Assembly: GCA_028289095.1 (NCBI GenBank)
Contig: JAQGGY010000066.1
Location: forward strand, 1 to 13,415
Source of the DNA: Candidatus Saccharimonadota bacterium
GTDB lineage: Bacteria; Patescibacteriota; Saccharimonadia; Saccharimonadales; Saccharimonadaceae
Length of the DNA stretch: 13,415 bases
Direction: 5' to 3'
Positions within the stretch are counted from its first letter, which is position 1. Every line of letters starts with the position of its first letter. The translations under genes were made by a program, and so were the position numbers. This document shows positions 12,381-13,415 of this stretch, piece by piece. Below the pieces are notes generated by a model. It was not told where the DNA came from. It was given only the letters and a program-made list of their open reading frames with translations, and made no database searches.

Positions 12381-13415
12381 CGAATAATATCTATCTAAAA
12401 ATTCTTGTTTGAATACATAAAACGATCCGTCAGCAATGCTAGCGCGAATGTCATCAACTAATCGAATAATAAATCGCTCGTTATGGATCGTTGCAAGTGT
12501 ATTTGACAGTAATTCATCAGCACGAAACAAGTGATGAATATATGCAGATGTAAAATTTTTGCACGTATAGCAATCACACGAATCATCAAAAGTGGTAAAC
12601 ATATATTTGTATTTTGCGTTCGTAATATTGACTCGTCCGTCACGCGTATATAGGGCACCGTTCCGGCCAACACGGGCAGGAGATACGCAGTCAAATGTAT
12701 CGACGCCATTTTCAATACAGGCAAAAATATCATCAGGTTCGCTGATGCCAAGCATATGTCGAGGCTTGTTTTCAGGTAGTTCCTGACACATCCATTCAAC
12801 GATTTCGCCAATATTCTTTTTTGTCAGCGCACCGCCCAAACCAAAGCCGTCAAAATCCATTGCACCTAAAAAGCGCGAACATTCACGGCGCAAATCTTCG
12901 TAATTGGCGCCTTGTACAACACCAAATAATGCTTGTTGCGGCCTATGCGATCGCTCGGCGTTCAAACGCTTGTGTTCAGCTAGGCTACGCACCGCCCATG
13001 GATGCGTGCGTTCCTGTAATGATTCGACTTGGTATTCATACGAATCATGCAACGTTGTCAGTTCATCAAATGCAAACGTAATATCGGCACCAATTTGATG
13101 CTGGATCTGCATGGATATTTCTGGCGTAAAACGATGTCGGCTGCCATCTAAATGCGATTTAAATGTCACACCGTCATTATCGATCCAGGCTAAACGTTCT
13201 TTTTTCGTCAATGGCTTTTCGACGGCGCCACCGGCCATATCAATCACTTTTTTAAACCCGACGCCCAGTGACATCACCTGAAAACCGCCGCTATCGGTAA
13301 AGGTCGGTTTCTTCCAGTTCATAAAAGTATTTAATCCACCAGCCTGATCCAGCACGTCAGACCCAGGGCGCAAATACAGATGATAGGCATTTGCCAAAAC
13401 CGCCTGCGCGCCGAC
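12372..13415 (-). CDS. tgt: tRNA-guanine transglycosylase (N-terminus outside window)
   Basis: TGT swaps G34 of GUN-anticodon tRNAs for a 7-deazaguanine (preQ1 in bacteria, queuine in eukaryotes). The frame is open to the window edge; 347 residues are present and roughly 40-50 are missing. Visible motifs, numbered in this fragment, are DSGGFQ (41-46), FAFDE with D117, GVVQG (165-169), and FDCVSPARVGRNG with nucleophile D242. The zinc site is C280, C282, C285 and H311. About 20-25 extra residues lie between DSGGFQVMSL and GVTFKSHLDG compared with classical TGT. The pocket loop that is usually GGLAVGE reads GGALTKK (194-200). The PTR of DCVxPTR is PAR. The enzyme is clearly a TGT-family catalyst, but the base it uses is uncertain. 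The TTG at 13397 is internal; the reading VGAQAVLANAYHLYLRPG continues upstream of it. Confidence 0.94.
   Translation of the reverse strand, partial: VGAQAVLANAYHLYLRPGSDVLDQAGGLNTFMNWKKPTFTDSGGFQVMSLGVGFKKVIDMAGGAVEKPLTKKERLAWIDNDGVTFKSHLDGSRHRFTPEISMQIQHQIGADITFAFDELTTLHDSYEYQVESLQERTHPWAVRSLAEHKRLNAERSHRPQQALFGVVQGANYEDLRRECSRFLGAMDFDGFGLGGALTKKNIGEIVEWMCQELPENKPRHMLGISEPDDIFACIENGVDTFDCVSPARVGRNGALYTRDGRVNITNAKYKYMFTTFDDSCDCYTCKNFTSAYIHHLFRADELLSNTLATIHNERFIIRLVDDIRASIADGSFYVFKQEFLDRYYSKK

Noticed and set aside
1..13415. Alternative genetic code (UGA as glycine), as in related Patescibacteria.
   Set aside because: No conserved gene contains an in-frame TGA, and all full-length proteins read through with the standard code.

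Overview
The window looks like chromosomal DNA from a member of the Patescibacteria (Candidate Phyla Radiation), most likely Candidatus Saccharibacteria (TM7). This is inferred from protein family features, not from a database search. The main points are: a DnaX without its zinc module; a RecR whose zinc finger is degenerate; a DHH phosphoesterase with an altered motif I (AENPDGDS); a TGT with a Patescibacteria-style insertion and an atypical pocket loop; and a 171-residue protein that I associate with Patescibacteria. The standard code (TAA/TAG stops, no in-frame TGA) argues against the UGA-Gly lineages Absconditabacteria and Gracilibacteria. Base composition looks to be in the mid-40s % GC by eye.

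Layout, all on + unless stated. 1-222: 3' part of rplL, then an intrinsic terminator (259-283). 366-394: strong promoter, with a perfect DnaA-box match just upstream (334-342). 444-959: 171-residue coiled-coil/beta protein. 967-1848: DUF2797 protein. 1925-3370: dnaX. 3390-4739: dnaB. 4740-4907: intergenic stretch crowded with inverted and direct repeats. 4908-6371: GT-C-like polytopic membrane protein. 6417-6707: ybaB/ebfC. 6716-7330: recR, followed by a bidirectional terminator and a second, very strong GC-rich hairpin (7398-7448). 7484-7879 (-): small membrane protein. 8007-9002: NrnA-like DHH phosphoesterase. 8983-10449: cysS, overlapping it, then a terminator. 10512-11645 (-): AI-2E family permease. 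11793-12320: unknown acidic 175-residue protein with terminator. 12372-13415 (-): tgt, truncated by the window end at its N-terminus.

Functionally, this is a housekeeping region centred on replication and repair: clamp-loader subunit, replicative helicase, YbaB nucleoid protein, and RecR. Translation and RNA metabolism are also represented (L7/L12, CysRS, TGT, nano-RNase-like DHH protein), along with envelope proteins. The classical dnaX-ybaB-recR cluster is present but split by dnaB and the GT-C gene. No mobile element, CRISPR array, rRNA or tRNA gene was seen. No gene-free stretch exceeds 300 bases; the longest is 223-443.

The observations most worth following are the parallel loss of zinc modules in DnaX and RecR, the altered active sites of the DHH protein and TGT, predicted leaderless or near-leaderless transcripts from extended -10 promoters, the absence of TGA stops across 14 genes, and the structured intergenic regions at 4740-4907 and 7331-7483.
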